NCBI GenBank assembly: GCA_963169595.1
Contig: CAUJFM010000217.1
Location: 1-5,486, forward strand
Source of the DNA: Bacteroidota bacterium
GTDB lineage: Bacteria; Bacteroidota; Bacteroidia; Flavobacteriales_F; PHOS-HE28
Direction: 5' to 3'
DNA: 5,486 nucleotides
In this document: positions 1 to 5,233 of the stretch, piece after piece
Layout of the letters: every line of letters begins with the position of its first letter
How positions within the stretch are numbered: the stretch's first letter is position 1
The notes under the pieces: model-generated
The model's database searches: none
Seen by the model: only the letters and a program-made list of their open reading frames with translations
What the model was told of the DNA's origin: nothing
Translations under genes and position numbers: made by a program

Positions 1-71
1 TGTTTCTGCTGGCGACCTGCCTTCTTCATGCGCTGTATGATGCACCTTTGCTCATCGGTGATATGGCTCAT
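1..71 (-). mobile_element. IS30-family transposase, N-terminal start only (runs off the left edge)
   Basis: The reverse strand from the ATG at 71-69 reads MSHITDEQRCIIQRMKKAGRQQK before the window ends. This matches the opening of IS30-family transposases, which usually begin with a short M-x-H-(I/L)-T-x-E-(Q/E)-R block followed by a helix leading into a helix-turn-helix that binds the terminal inverted repeats. Those enzymes are DDE transposases that cut and join the IS ends in the host chromosome. Only about 23 codons are visible, so neither the catalytic domain nor intactness can be judged. Transcription runs away from the permease at 260. The outer IS end must lie between about 72 and 259, but I could not identify its inverted repeat. 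The family call rests on recognition of a short N-terminus; another transposase with a similar HTH start is possible. Confidence 0.6.
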
Positions 72-259
72 TCTTGCAACGGATTGGACCCCAGCACAAG
101 GGTAGATCGTATCCTCCATTCAGAGAGGAGCGAGGGGCGAATGCCTCTCCTCCGCCTGAAGAAAAGATCAGTGGTCTTGTCGGTCTATCCGATTGCGGAT
201 ATGAGTTGAATCCGTGGAAGACCTTGGCACAGCATTGTTGAATTGTCCGTTCCGCGCCA
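72..259. other. Gene-free stretch between transposase start and permease
   Basis: This stretch separates two divergent genes and should contain the terminal repeat of the IS plus whatever promoter serves the permease. No credible coding frame was found; the reverse ORF across it is a shadow. One short hairpin is visible at 132-149: GAG-G-GGC, loop GAAT, GCC-T-CTC, with one G.T pair. It has no following T-run, so it is not a convincing terminator. No exact TAnnTTTG box was found on the plus strand before the permease. Confidence 0.4.
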
Positions 260-2680
260 ATGAAACACCCCATGCTCAAGAACCTCCTCCTGACCACCTT
301 CCGCAACCTCCGGAAGCAGAAGCTCTACACCCTCATCAATCTGTCGGGCTTGGCCACCGGACTGGCCTGCTTCGTGTTGATCGGCCTATATGTGCAGTAC
401 CAGCGCGGTTTCGACCGCTTCGTGCCGCACGCCGACCGCGTGTACCGCGTGGTGGGCCAGATCGAAATGGAAGGCCAGGGCGAGCACAGCAGCAGCATGG
501 TCTTCGGCCTGGGGCCTACGCTCTTCGCCGACCACCCCGAGCTGATCGAGCGCTATTGCCGCTGGTTCGACTTCCAGGACCCGCAACACACGCTGAAGGT
601 GGGCGACAGCCTGAGCACCGACCGCATGTTCACCGAAAGCGGCCTCTATCTGGTGGACAGCACGGTGTTCGACCTCTTCGATTATCCGCTGATCGCCGGT
701 GATCCAAAGACCGCGCTGGCCAAGCCGGGCAGCATCGTGCTCTCGCAGGAGCTGGCGAAGAAGTACTTCGGCGATGCCGACCCCATGGGTCAGCTGATGA
801 AGTGGGACAACGCCATGGACGTGCAGGTCACGGGCATTTTGGGCGAGATCCCGAACGACTCGCACATCCAATTCGAGGGGCTGGTGAGCATGGGCACCAT
901 CCTGCAATTCTGGAAGAACATCGAGCGCAACAACTGGGTGTGGAACCCTTGCTGGACCTACGTGCGGCTGAAGGAAGGCATTACCAAGGCCGAGGTGGAG
1001 CGCGTATTCCCGGACTTCATCCACAAATACTACCCGGACTTCCTCAAGGACCAGATCGGCCACGAGTTGCAGCCGCTTGCCGACATCCACCTCACCAGCA
1101 AGCTCGATTTCGAGATGCACCAGAACGGCGATGCCGGTAGCGTGAACATCCTCTGGGCCATCGGCTTTTTCATCCTGGTGCTGGCCGCCGTGAACTTCAT
1201 GAACCTGGCCACGGCGCGCAGCGCGTACCGGGCGCGCGAAGTGGGCGTGCGCAAGGCGGCAGGCGCCGCGCGCGGGCAACTGATCGGCCAGTTCCTGCTG
1301 GAGAGCGTGCTGATGAGTTTGATCGCTGCGGTGCTCGCCTTGTTGCTGATCAAGTTGCTGATGCCTGCGTTCAACTTGCTCGCGGGCGAGACCATTCCGC
1401 TGCCACCGATGTTGGTGCCCGGTGTGCTGGGCATCGCGGTATTGCTCGGTCTGCTCAGCGGCATCTACCCGGCCTTCTTCCTCAGCAACTTCCAGCCGGC
1501 CGTGGTGCTCAAGGGCAACAGCGGCGGCACCTCGCGCGGCCAGGCACTGCGCAAGGCGCTGGTGGTGGTACAGTTCGCCATCGCGCTGGTGCTCATCATC
1601 GGCACCGTGTTCGTGAAGAAGCAGCACGACCATCTGCGGAGCGTGGGGCTCGGCTTCAACAAGGAGCACGTGGTGTTGATCCCCGTGCGGGCGCCCATGG
1701 CCGATGTGTACTTGGCGGTCTATCCCGAACTGAAGAAGATCGGCGGCGTGAAGGCGGTGAGCTGGAGCAACGACATCCTCGGCAAGAAGCACAACACGCA
1801 CGAGTTCAATTGGGGCGACATGGAACAGGGCAAGTGGACCTACCTGCCCGCCCTCTATTGCAACCCGGAGTTCCAAGAGGCGATGGACATCCAGCTCGTC
1901 GCCGGCCGTTGGTTCAGCCGCGACTTCCCCGGCGATGATTCACTGGCCGTGGTGATCAATGAGACCTTTGCCAAGCAGCTGCATCCCGATGATCCCGCCA
2001 AGGCCATCGGTGACCGGATGAACACCCCGCACGGCAGCGAGCGTGTGATCGGCGTGGCCAAGGACTTCGCCTTCGACCCCTTGTTCAAGGCCGTGCAGCC
2101 CTTTGTGTTCGATCTGACGAACAAGGACCAGGTCACCCAATGGCTGCGCTACATCTACATCCGCACCGAGGGAGGCGACCCCACGCCCGTGATCGAGGCT
2201 GCTCGCAAGGAGTGGAATGCGCGCACCACCAACTTCCCGTTCGAGTACCAATTCCTGGACGACCAGCTGGACTCCCAGTACGAAGCGCAGGGCCGCCTGG
2301 CGAAGCTCGTCGGCATTTTCTCGTTGCTCGCGGTGTTCATCGCCTGCCTCGGCCTCTTCGCGCTCGCCAGTTGGACCGCCGAGAAGCGCACGCGCGAGAT
2401 CGGCATCCGCAAGGTGATGGGGGCGGATACGTTGCGCATCACCTGGGTGGTCACCCGCGACTTCCTGCTCTTGGTGCTCGTGGGTGCTTTGGTGGCCATG
2501 CCCTTGGCCTGGTTCGGCGTGGGCCGCTGGCTGGAGAACTTCGCCTTCCGCACTACCATCGAACCGCTTGTCTTCCTCGGCGCGGGACTGGTCGTGCTGT
2601 TGATCGCCACCTTCACCGTGAGCTTCCGCGCGATCCGGGCAGCGCAGACCGATCCGGTAAGGGCGTTGAGGTGTGAGTGA
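260..2680 (+). CDS. FtsX/MacB-type ABC transporter permease
   Basis: An inner-membrane permease of 806 residues, the usual length for Bacteroidota permeases with two FtsX units. It has an N-terminal membrane helix (about residues 22-46), a large periplasmic MacB_PCD-like domain (about 47-290), and a first FtsX helix bundle (about 295-415) with the coupling segment ATARSAYRAREVGVRK at 317-332. Another helix (about 434-452) leads to a second periplasmic domain. The final three-helix bundle (about 680-792) carries a second coupling segment, KRTREIGIRK, ending at 718, and the protein ends in DPVRALRCE. Such permeases pair with a separate MacB/LolD-like ATPase and use ATP-driven conformational change for export or envelope work; the substrate is unknown. 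No ATPase gene lies in the window. The ATG at 260 starts the conserved N-terminus; the ATG at 272 is an alternative. The 3' end is duplicated at 3989-4130. Confidence 0.93.
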   Translation: MKHPMLKNLLLTTFRNLRKQKLYTLINLSGLATGLACFVLIGLYVQYQRGFDRFVPHADRVYRVVGQIEMEGQGEHSSSMVFGLGPTLFADHPELIERYCRWFDFQDPQHTLKVGDSLSTDRMFTESGLYLVDSTVFDLFDYPLIAGDPKTALAKPGSIVLSQELAKKYFGDADPMGQLMKWDNAMDVQVTGILGEIPNDSHIQFEGLVSMGTILQFWKNIERNNWVWNPCWTYVRLKEGITKAEVERVFPDFIHKYYPDFLKDQIGHELQPLADIHLTSKLDFEMHQNGDAGSVNILWAIGFFILVLAAVNFMNLATARSAYRAREVGVRKAAGAARGQLIGQFLLESVLMSLIAAVLALLLIKLLMPAFNLLAGETIPLPPMLVPGVLGIAVLLGLLSGIYPAFFLSNFQPAVVLKGNSGGTSRGQALRKALVVVQFAIALVLIIGTVFVKKQHDHLRSVGLGFNKEHVVLIPVRAPMADVYLAVYPELKKIGGVKAVSWSNDILGKKHNTHEFNWGDMEQGKWTYLPALYCNPEFQEAMDIQLVAGRWFSRDFPGDDSLAVVINETFAKQLHPDDPAKAIGDRMNTPHGSERVIGVAKDFAFDPLFKAVQPFVFDLTNKDQVTQWLRYIYIRTEGGDPTPVIEAARKEWNARTTNFPFEYQFLDDQLDSQYEAQGRLAKLVGIFSLLAVFIACLGLFALASWTAEKRTREIGIRKVMGADTLRITWVVTRDFLLLVLVGALVAMPLAWFGVGRWLENFAFRTTIEPLVFLGAGLVVLLIATFTVSFRAIRAAQTDPVRALRCE

Positions 2681-2682
2681 TC
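2541..2682 (+). repeat. Direct repeat, left copy (3' end of the permease gene)
   Basis: These 142 bases cover the last 45 codons and stop of the permease plus two further bases. They recur at 3989-4130 with a constant offset of 1448 and 12 mismatches (about 91.5% identity by hand alignment). The longest identical run is 50 bases, 2573-2622. Similarity ends abruptly at 2682/4130 on the right and at about 2541/3989 on the left. The two copies bracket the winged-helix/nucleotidyltransferase module exactly. Confidence 0.9.
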
Positions 2683-2739
2683 GATCATGTCGATCCGGGC
2701 ATCAAGGCGAGCTTCGAACACGCGCCATCACAGATCACG
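2683..2739. other. Short convergent intergenic gap
   Basis: This gap lies between the 3' ends of the permease (plus) and the nucleotidyltransferase (minus). A perfect 10-bp palindrome, TGATCGATCA, spans the permease stop codon and the edge of the repeat at 2678-2687. It has no loop and no T-run, so it is not a recognisable terminator. No stem-loop with a poly-T tail was found for either gene. Confidence 0.4.
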
Positions 2740-3369
2740 TCAACTCCTGGCGATAGCGCGCAATCGCTCCAGGAGCACCTGCGCCCGATCCGCAGCGATC
2801 ATGGGCGACAGGTGGGCTTCGAGATACTCGTGAATGTGCTCCTCCTGGAGCAGTTCGGCCGAGCGCTCCATCAGATGATCCCGAATGTCGGTTGGCGCGG
2901 CCATGATCTCGTCCACGATACCCAGGCGGCTGTCCAAAACAAAAACAATGTCCTCGAAGTCCTTGCTCGTGCGCGGATCACCACCACGATCGTCATGCGC
3001 AGCGAACTTGGTGCCCAGGTAGTAGGGCGCAGTGAGCATGGCCAGAGAAGAGCCATCCGGTAGCGTGACTTTCACGGCATGCTTGATCCCTGGGATGTAC
3101 CAACGGTTCGCGGGCATCAGCGCGGGCACATCGGTAGGCATGATGTCCACCGTGACGCCATGGAACCGATAACGGCAGTTGACCCCATCCTCTGGCGAGT
3201 GGTGGAAGCCGAGTTCCGCGAGGCGCTGCTCCAGACGAGCGTAGGCTCCGTACCCGACCGCTTCGATGACCAGGTCGATGTCTGATGTCGGCCGCGGACT
3301 ATCTGCACCGGGGTCGTCGGCATAAAGGCTGATCGCCGCGCCGCCCACGAACACGACCTGGTCGCGCAA
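2740..3369 (-). CDS. Nucleotidyltransferase-fold protein, AbiEii-like (N-terminus probably frameshifted)
   Basis: A 209-residue frame with marks of a DNA polymerase beta-type nucleotidyltransferase of the AbiEii/DUF1814-like group. It has VFVGGAAISLY with G9-G10, then PTSDIDLVIE with acidic pair D30/D32, a third acidic residue D75 in GVTVDIMP, and a C-terminal LGTKFAAHDDRG...SKDFEDI block (K121, D137, D140) like the conserved K...D motif of these toxins. Family members act in the cytoplasm; some transfer nucleotides to tRNA and arrest growth, countered by a winged-helix antitoxin encoded upstream. The catalytic acidic residues are present here. The only start in this frame is the TTG at 3369-3367, since an in-frame stop lies at 3414-3412. 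Starting there, the protein begins almost directly at strand beta-1, lacking the usual leading helix. That helix is readable in another frame at 3371-3430, so a frameshift is likely. It could instead be a non-toxin housekeeping nucleotidyltransferase; activity is unproven. Confidence 0.78.
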   Translation of the reverse strand: MRDQVVFVGGAAISLYADDPGADSPRPTSDIDLVIEAVGYGAYARLEQRLAELGFHHSPEDGVNCRYRFHGVTVDIMPTDVPALMPANRWYIPGIKHAVKVTLPDGSSLAMLTAPYYLGTKFAAHDDRGGDPRTSKDFEDIVFVLDSRLGIVDEIMAAPTDIRDHLMERSAELLQEEHIHEYLEAHLSPMIAADRAQVLLERLRAIARS

Positions 3370-3430
3370 CTCGCTCGATCCCGGCGGCCACCAGTTGCAC
3401 GGCTTGGACGTTCACCACGTCCCGCATCAT
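3368..3430 (-). pseudogene. Out-of-frame N-terminal segment of the nucleotidyltransferase
   Basis: An ATG at 3430-3428 overlaps the TGA stop of the upstream gene (3429-3427) in the classic ATGA arrangement, and a second ATG follows at 3427-3425. The frame reads MMRDVVNVQAVQLVAAGIER and then leaves the nucleotidyltransferase frame. Skipping one base near 3371-3376 would join it to ELRDQVVFVGG, giving a leading helix before strand beta-1 as family members normally have. Without the shift, this ATG would make only a 43-residue product ending at 3299. A one-base insertion or two-base deletion explains the arrangement best. An assembly or sequencing error, or less likely a programmed +1 shift, is also possible. 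Confidence 0.6.
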
Positions 3431-3939
3431 TTCAATCGTTTGGCCAGTTCCTTCTCGGCCTCGTTCCGTTCTCGAGCGCGGCCAACGCGCATCGCATCGG
3501 CAAGTGCCAGCAACTCGTGCAATACCGGGTCCTCCATCGCGGCTGCGGGTGCCCCTGTGTAGAGTGGAGCCAACGCCTGTCCTTGGGCCTGACCCTTGGC
3601 ATAGGGCCACACGTATGGATCGGCTCCGGCGAACTTCGCGCGCAGCGGTGATGCCGCATGCGCCGTGGGCACCCCGCGGACCACACCGCCTGGCCGCACG
3701 GGGAACACGTAGGGCAGCCCGTACTTGAGGAATTCGAGCAGCGCCCCGCGCGACACCCGCCGACGCGTGCCATCGATCAAGTCCGCCAGCGCCGAACGTT
3801 TGAGCGAATTACTCACCTCGGCCGGGCTCAGGTGCAGCGCACGGGCCACCTCGGCCCCGGTCCACGGCTGGTCACCCAGCGCCACGATCTTCAACAAGAT
3901 GGCCACATCCTGCGGCCGCATACCCTTGTGCTCGTTCAT
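3427..3939 (-). CDS. Winged-helix DNA-binding protein, putative antitoxin/repressor of the nucleotidyltransferase module
   Basis: A 170-residue protein with an N-terminal winged helix-turn-helix at about residues 8-70. Helix 1 is PQDVAILLKIVAL, helix 2 is TGAEVARALHL (27-37), the likely recognition helix is SPAEVSNSLKRSALADLI (38-55), and the basic wing is GTRRRVSRGALLEFL (57-71). A conserved-looking GLPYVFPVRPGGVVRGVPTA segment follows (74-93), then a Pro/Ala-rich linker and a charged C-terminal helix rich in Arg, Glu and Lys. The fold and its position directly upstream of a nucleotidyltransferase recall AbiEi-type antitoxins, which repress their own operon and neutralise the partner. The stop overlaps the next gene's ATG, implying translational coupling. 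The start at 3939-3937 is chosen because it is the only one of three clustered ATGs in this frame. I do not recognise a named family for the C-terminal half, and the antitoxin role is inferred from context. Confidence 0.8.
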   Translation of the reverse strand: MNEHKGMRPQDVAILLKIVALGDQPWTGAEVARALHLSPAEVSNSLKRSALADLIDGTRRRVSRGALLEFLKYGLPYVFPVRPGGVVRGVPTAHAASPLRAKFAGADPYVWPYAKGQAQGQALAPLYTGAPAAAMEDPVLHELLALADAMRVGRARERNEAEKELAKRLK

Positions 3940-3958
3940 GATTCATGATTCATGAATC
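3935..3958. promoter_or_regulatory. Three TTCATGA heptamers plus palindrome: candidate autoregulatory operator
   Basis: TTCATGA occurs three times head to tail at 3935-3941, 3942-3948 and 3949-3955. The last copy lies within the perfect 12-bp palindrome GATTCATGAATC at 3947-3958. The block covers the start codon of the winged-helix gene and the expected transcription start below the -7 box at 3960-3967. Repeated or palindromic sites in this position are typical of autoregulated toxin-antitoxin operons. The binding protein is inferred to be the winged-helix product. Because the unit is seven bases long, each copy puts an ATG in a different reading frame on the minus strand. Confidence 0.5.
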
Positions 3959-3959
3959 G

Positions 3960-3967
3960 CAAACATA
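3960..3967 (-). promoter_or_regulatory. Bacteroidota -7 promoter box (TATGTTTG) for the module
   Basis: Read on the minus strand this is TATGTTTG, an exact match to the TAnnTTTG -7 consensus of the primary sigma factor of Bacteroidota. It lies 20 bases before the winged-helix ATG, so transcription should begin around 3952-3955, giving a very short leader. No good TTTG -33 element is seen at the usual distance, where the DNA is GC-rich. This is moderate support from motif and position only. Confidence 0.45.
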
Positions 3968-3988
3968 CGAGCTTTCAACAGGCCGGGG

Positions 3989-4130
3989 TCGCTTTCCGCA
4001 CCACCATGGAGCCGCTGGTATTCCTCGGCGCGGGACTGGTCGTGCTGTTGATCGCCACCTTCACCGTGAGTTTCCGCGCGATCCTGGCGGCACAGACGGA
4101 TCCGGTACGGGCGTTGAGGTGTGAGTGATC
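3989..4130 (+). pseudogene. Truncated 3' remnant of a second FtsX-type permease (right copy of the direct repeat)
   Basis: From 3991 to the TGA at 4126-4128 the frame reads AFRTTMEPLVFLGAGLVVLL and continues to DPVRALRCE, matching the last 45 codons of the permease ending at 2680. Only two residues differ (Ile to Met, Arg to Leu), while 10 of the 12 base differences are silent. The copy therefore evolved under selection for protein function before being cut off. It retains roughly the final membrane helix and tail, and nothing upstream of 3989 resembles a permease. The frame is open back to an ATG at 3952, which would give a 58-residue chimera beginning MNRKHTSFQQAGV. I treat this as a remnant, not a gene. 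It is either what is left of a tandem paralogue or an end carried in with the module. Confidence 0.85.
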
Positions 4131-4161
4131 CTCATTGGACGGATCCCCCGATCTTCGCACC

Positions 4162-4536
4162 ATGCCTGCAAAGTCCACCAAACCAGCCGGCCAACAACTG
4201 CTCAGTCGCTACCAACGCGCCGTGGATACCGAGGTCAATGCCCTGGCCTCCGGCGAACGCGACCGGTTGGCGGAGATCGGCGACCTGGCGCGGATCCTGG
4301 GCGTGGGGTCGCAATACCTGAGCCGCGCCGTGCGGCAGGCGAGCGGCATGAGCCCCTGCGACATCTACGAGGAACGCCTGATGCAGCTGGCCCGTGAGTT
4401 GTTGGCCGACCCCGCGCTCTCCGCCGCTGAAGTGGGCCGACGCCTCACCATGGACCCCTCCAACTTCGGCAAGTTCTTCAAGCGCTTCCAAGGCTGTACG
4501 CCGGGCGAGTTCCGCAGCCGGAACAGGATCCGTTGA
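4162..4536 (+). CDS. Stand-alone AraC-type HTH transcriptional regulator
   Basis: A 124-residue protein consisting of little more than the AraC/XylS DNA-binding domain. After a polar N-terminus, the first HTH is at about 36-60 (IGDLARILGVGSQYLSRAVRQ) and is followed by GMSPCDIYEERLMQLARELL. The second HTH is at about 85-112, and the family signature S..EVGRRLTMDPSNFGKFFKRFQGCTPGEFR ends at 118. The two HTHs bind successive major grooves of a promoter. There is no sugar-binding or other sensing domain, so, like MarA and SoxS, its activity would depend on its level or on partners. I chose the ATG at 4162 over the in-frame TTG at 4135, which would add nine unremarkable residues. It starts 33 bases after the permease remnant stop and is followed 70 bases later by the NTF2-fold gene, a possible target or operon partner. 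Its upstream DNA was changed by whatever created the repeat. Confidence 0.85.
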   Translation: MPAKSTKPAGQQLLSRYQRAVDTEVNALASGERDRLAEIGDLARILGVGSQYLSRAVRQASGMSPCDIYEERLMQLARELLADPALSAAEVGRRLTMDPSNFGKFFKRFQGCTPGEFRSRNRIR

Positions 4537-4606
4537 GCGCAAAGGCTCACCATGCCCGGTCGCGCGCGTGTTGCTTCCTTCGCGATACGATCCACACCAA
4601 GGACCG

Positions 4607-5038
4607 ATGCCGCGAACCCTCCATACCTGGATCCTGGCCCTGGCCTTCACGACCCTGGCCGCAGCCGCACCTTCCGGATCAACGATCACACATGACCAAC
4701 AGACCACTTCGCAGATGACCGCACCGATCACCGACCCCACCGTGAAAGCCGCCATCGAGGCGCTGAACGCCCACGACAGCAAGGCTTGGGACGCCCTCTT
4801 CACACCAGGCGCCACTTTCAGCGACGATGGCCACGAAGGAAGCCTCAGCAACTTCAGCAACAATGCCTTCGGCAAGGGCAAGGAACGCTTCACCGCCATC
4901 GACAAGGTGGAGAACAACGGCCTGGATGTGTACGGCAGGCTGCACAGCGACTCCTGGGGCGACTTCAAGGCCTATTTCAAGTTCCGGGTGAAAGATGGCC
5001 GGATCACGCGGCTGGAGGTGGGGCAGGCGAATTACTGA
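4607..5038 (+). CDS. NTF2-like (SnoaL-fold) protein, probably exported
   Basis: A 143-residue protein. Residues 1-21 look like a signal peptide: basic PR near the start, hydrophobic TWILALAFTTLAAAA, then PSGS. The remainder (about 40-143) has the layout of small NTF2/SnoaL-fold domains: an opening helix VKAAIEALNAHDSKAWDALF, the strand region TPGATFSDDGHEGSLSNF, then FGKGKERFTAID and a closing sheet DFKAYFKFRVKDGRITRLEVGQANY. These domains form a cone-shaped pocket and may be enzymes, binding proteins or immunity proteins; no catalytic residue can be assigned here. The first ATG at 4607 is preferred because it supplies the signal peptide. An in-frame ATG at 4715 would give a 107-residue cytoplasmic version containing the full domain. 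The long frame that opens at 4394 overlaps the regulator and is artefactual before 4607. Confidence 0.75.
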   Translation: MPRTLHTWILALAFTTLAAAAPSGSTITHDQQTTSQMTAPITDPTVKAAIEALNAHDSKAWDALFTPGATFSDDGHEGSLSNFSNNAFGKGKERFTAIDKVENNGLDVYGRLHSDSWGDFKAYFKFRVKDGRITRLEVGQANY

Positions 5039-5233
5039 ATGCGCAGTGGTGAGGAAGAGAGGAAGTGAAGATGTGAAGATGTGAAGGTGGACGGGGCTGT
5101 TGCCTTCAGCTCTTGTACGCGACTACTTCGATGGGAGATCGATCCTTGTCACAGGCGCGGCTGAAGCGACCCGTTCGCAGATGACGACCCTGCAAAGGCC
5201 AACGTATATCTTGACCGACAGAACCATTAACCC
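5039..5233. other. Intergenic region with a short octamer repeat
   Basis: This region contains a purine-rich tandem repeat GTGAAGAT, GTGAAGAT, GTGAAGGT at 5065-5088 and otherwise nothing recognisable. An imperfect -7-like element, TATATCTTG at 5205-5213, lies 20 bases before the next gene. It differs in spacing from the TAnnTTTG consensus and is only suggestive. Confidence 0.4.
5065..5088 (+). repeat. Three-copy octamer tandem repeat (GTGAAGAT)
   Basis: Two exact GTGAAGAT units at 5065-5072 and 5073-5080 are followed by GTGAAGGT at 5081-5088. The repeat sits in non-coding DNA 27 bases after the stop of the NTF2-fold gene. It is too short to assign a function and probably arose by slippage. 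Confidence 0.7.

Noticed and set aside
132..149. Hairpin GAGGGGC-GAAT-GCCTCTC as a possible terminator or IS end
   Set aside because: There is no T-run after it, and it has no partner sequence visible in the window to identify it as a terminal inverted repeat.
386..1876. 496-codon open frame on the minus strand within the permease gene
   Set aside because: It is fully antisense to a clear permease. Its protein is His/Gln/Ala/Val-rich low-complexity sequence of the kind produced by reading GC-rich coding DNA backwards, with no recognisable domain.
2678..2687. Palindrome TGATCGATCA as a possible attachment site
   Set aside because: No second copy is present at the right boundary of the module (4126-4135 reads differently after TGATC), and short GATC palindromes are frequent by chance.
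2631..2701. CGATCCGGGCA repeated at 2631-2641 and 2691-2701, exactly 60 bases apart, near the left module edge
   Set aside because: Eleven bases in GC-rich DNA can recur by chance, there is no matching copy at the right edge, and one copy lies within conserved coding sequence.
4394..4606. Upstream extension of the NTF2-fold reading frame to 4394
   Set aside because: It overlaps the AraC-type gene in another frame and reads as Ser/Ala/Pro-rich nonsense; the ATG at 4607 begins a convincing signal peptide.
4132..4968. 278-codon minus-strand open frame across the AraC-type and NTF2-fold genes
   Set aside because: It is antisense to two well-supported genes and spans their intergenic gap. It has no family features and is a shadow of high GC at third positions.
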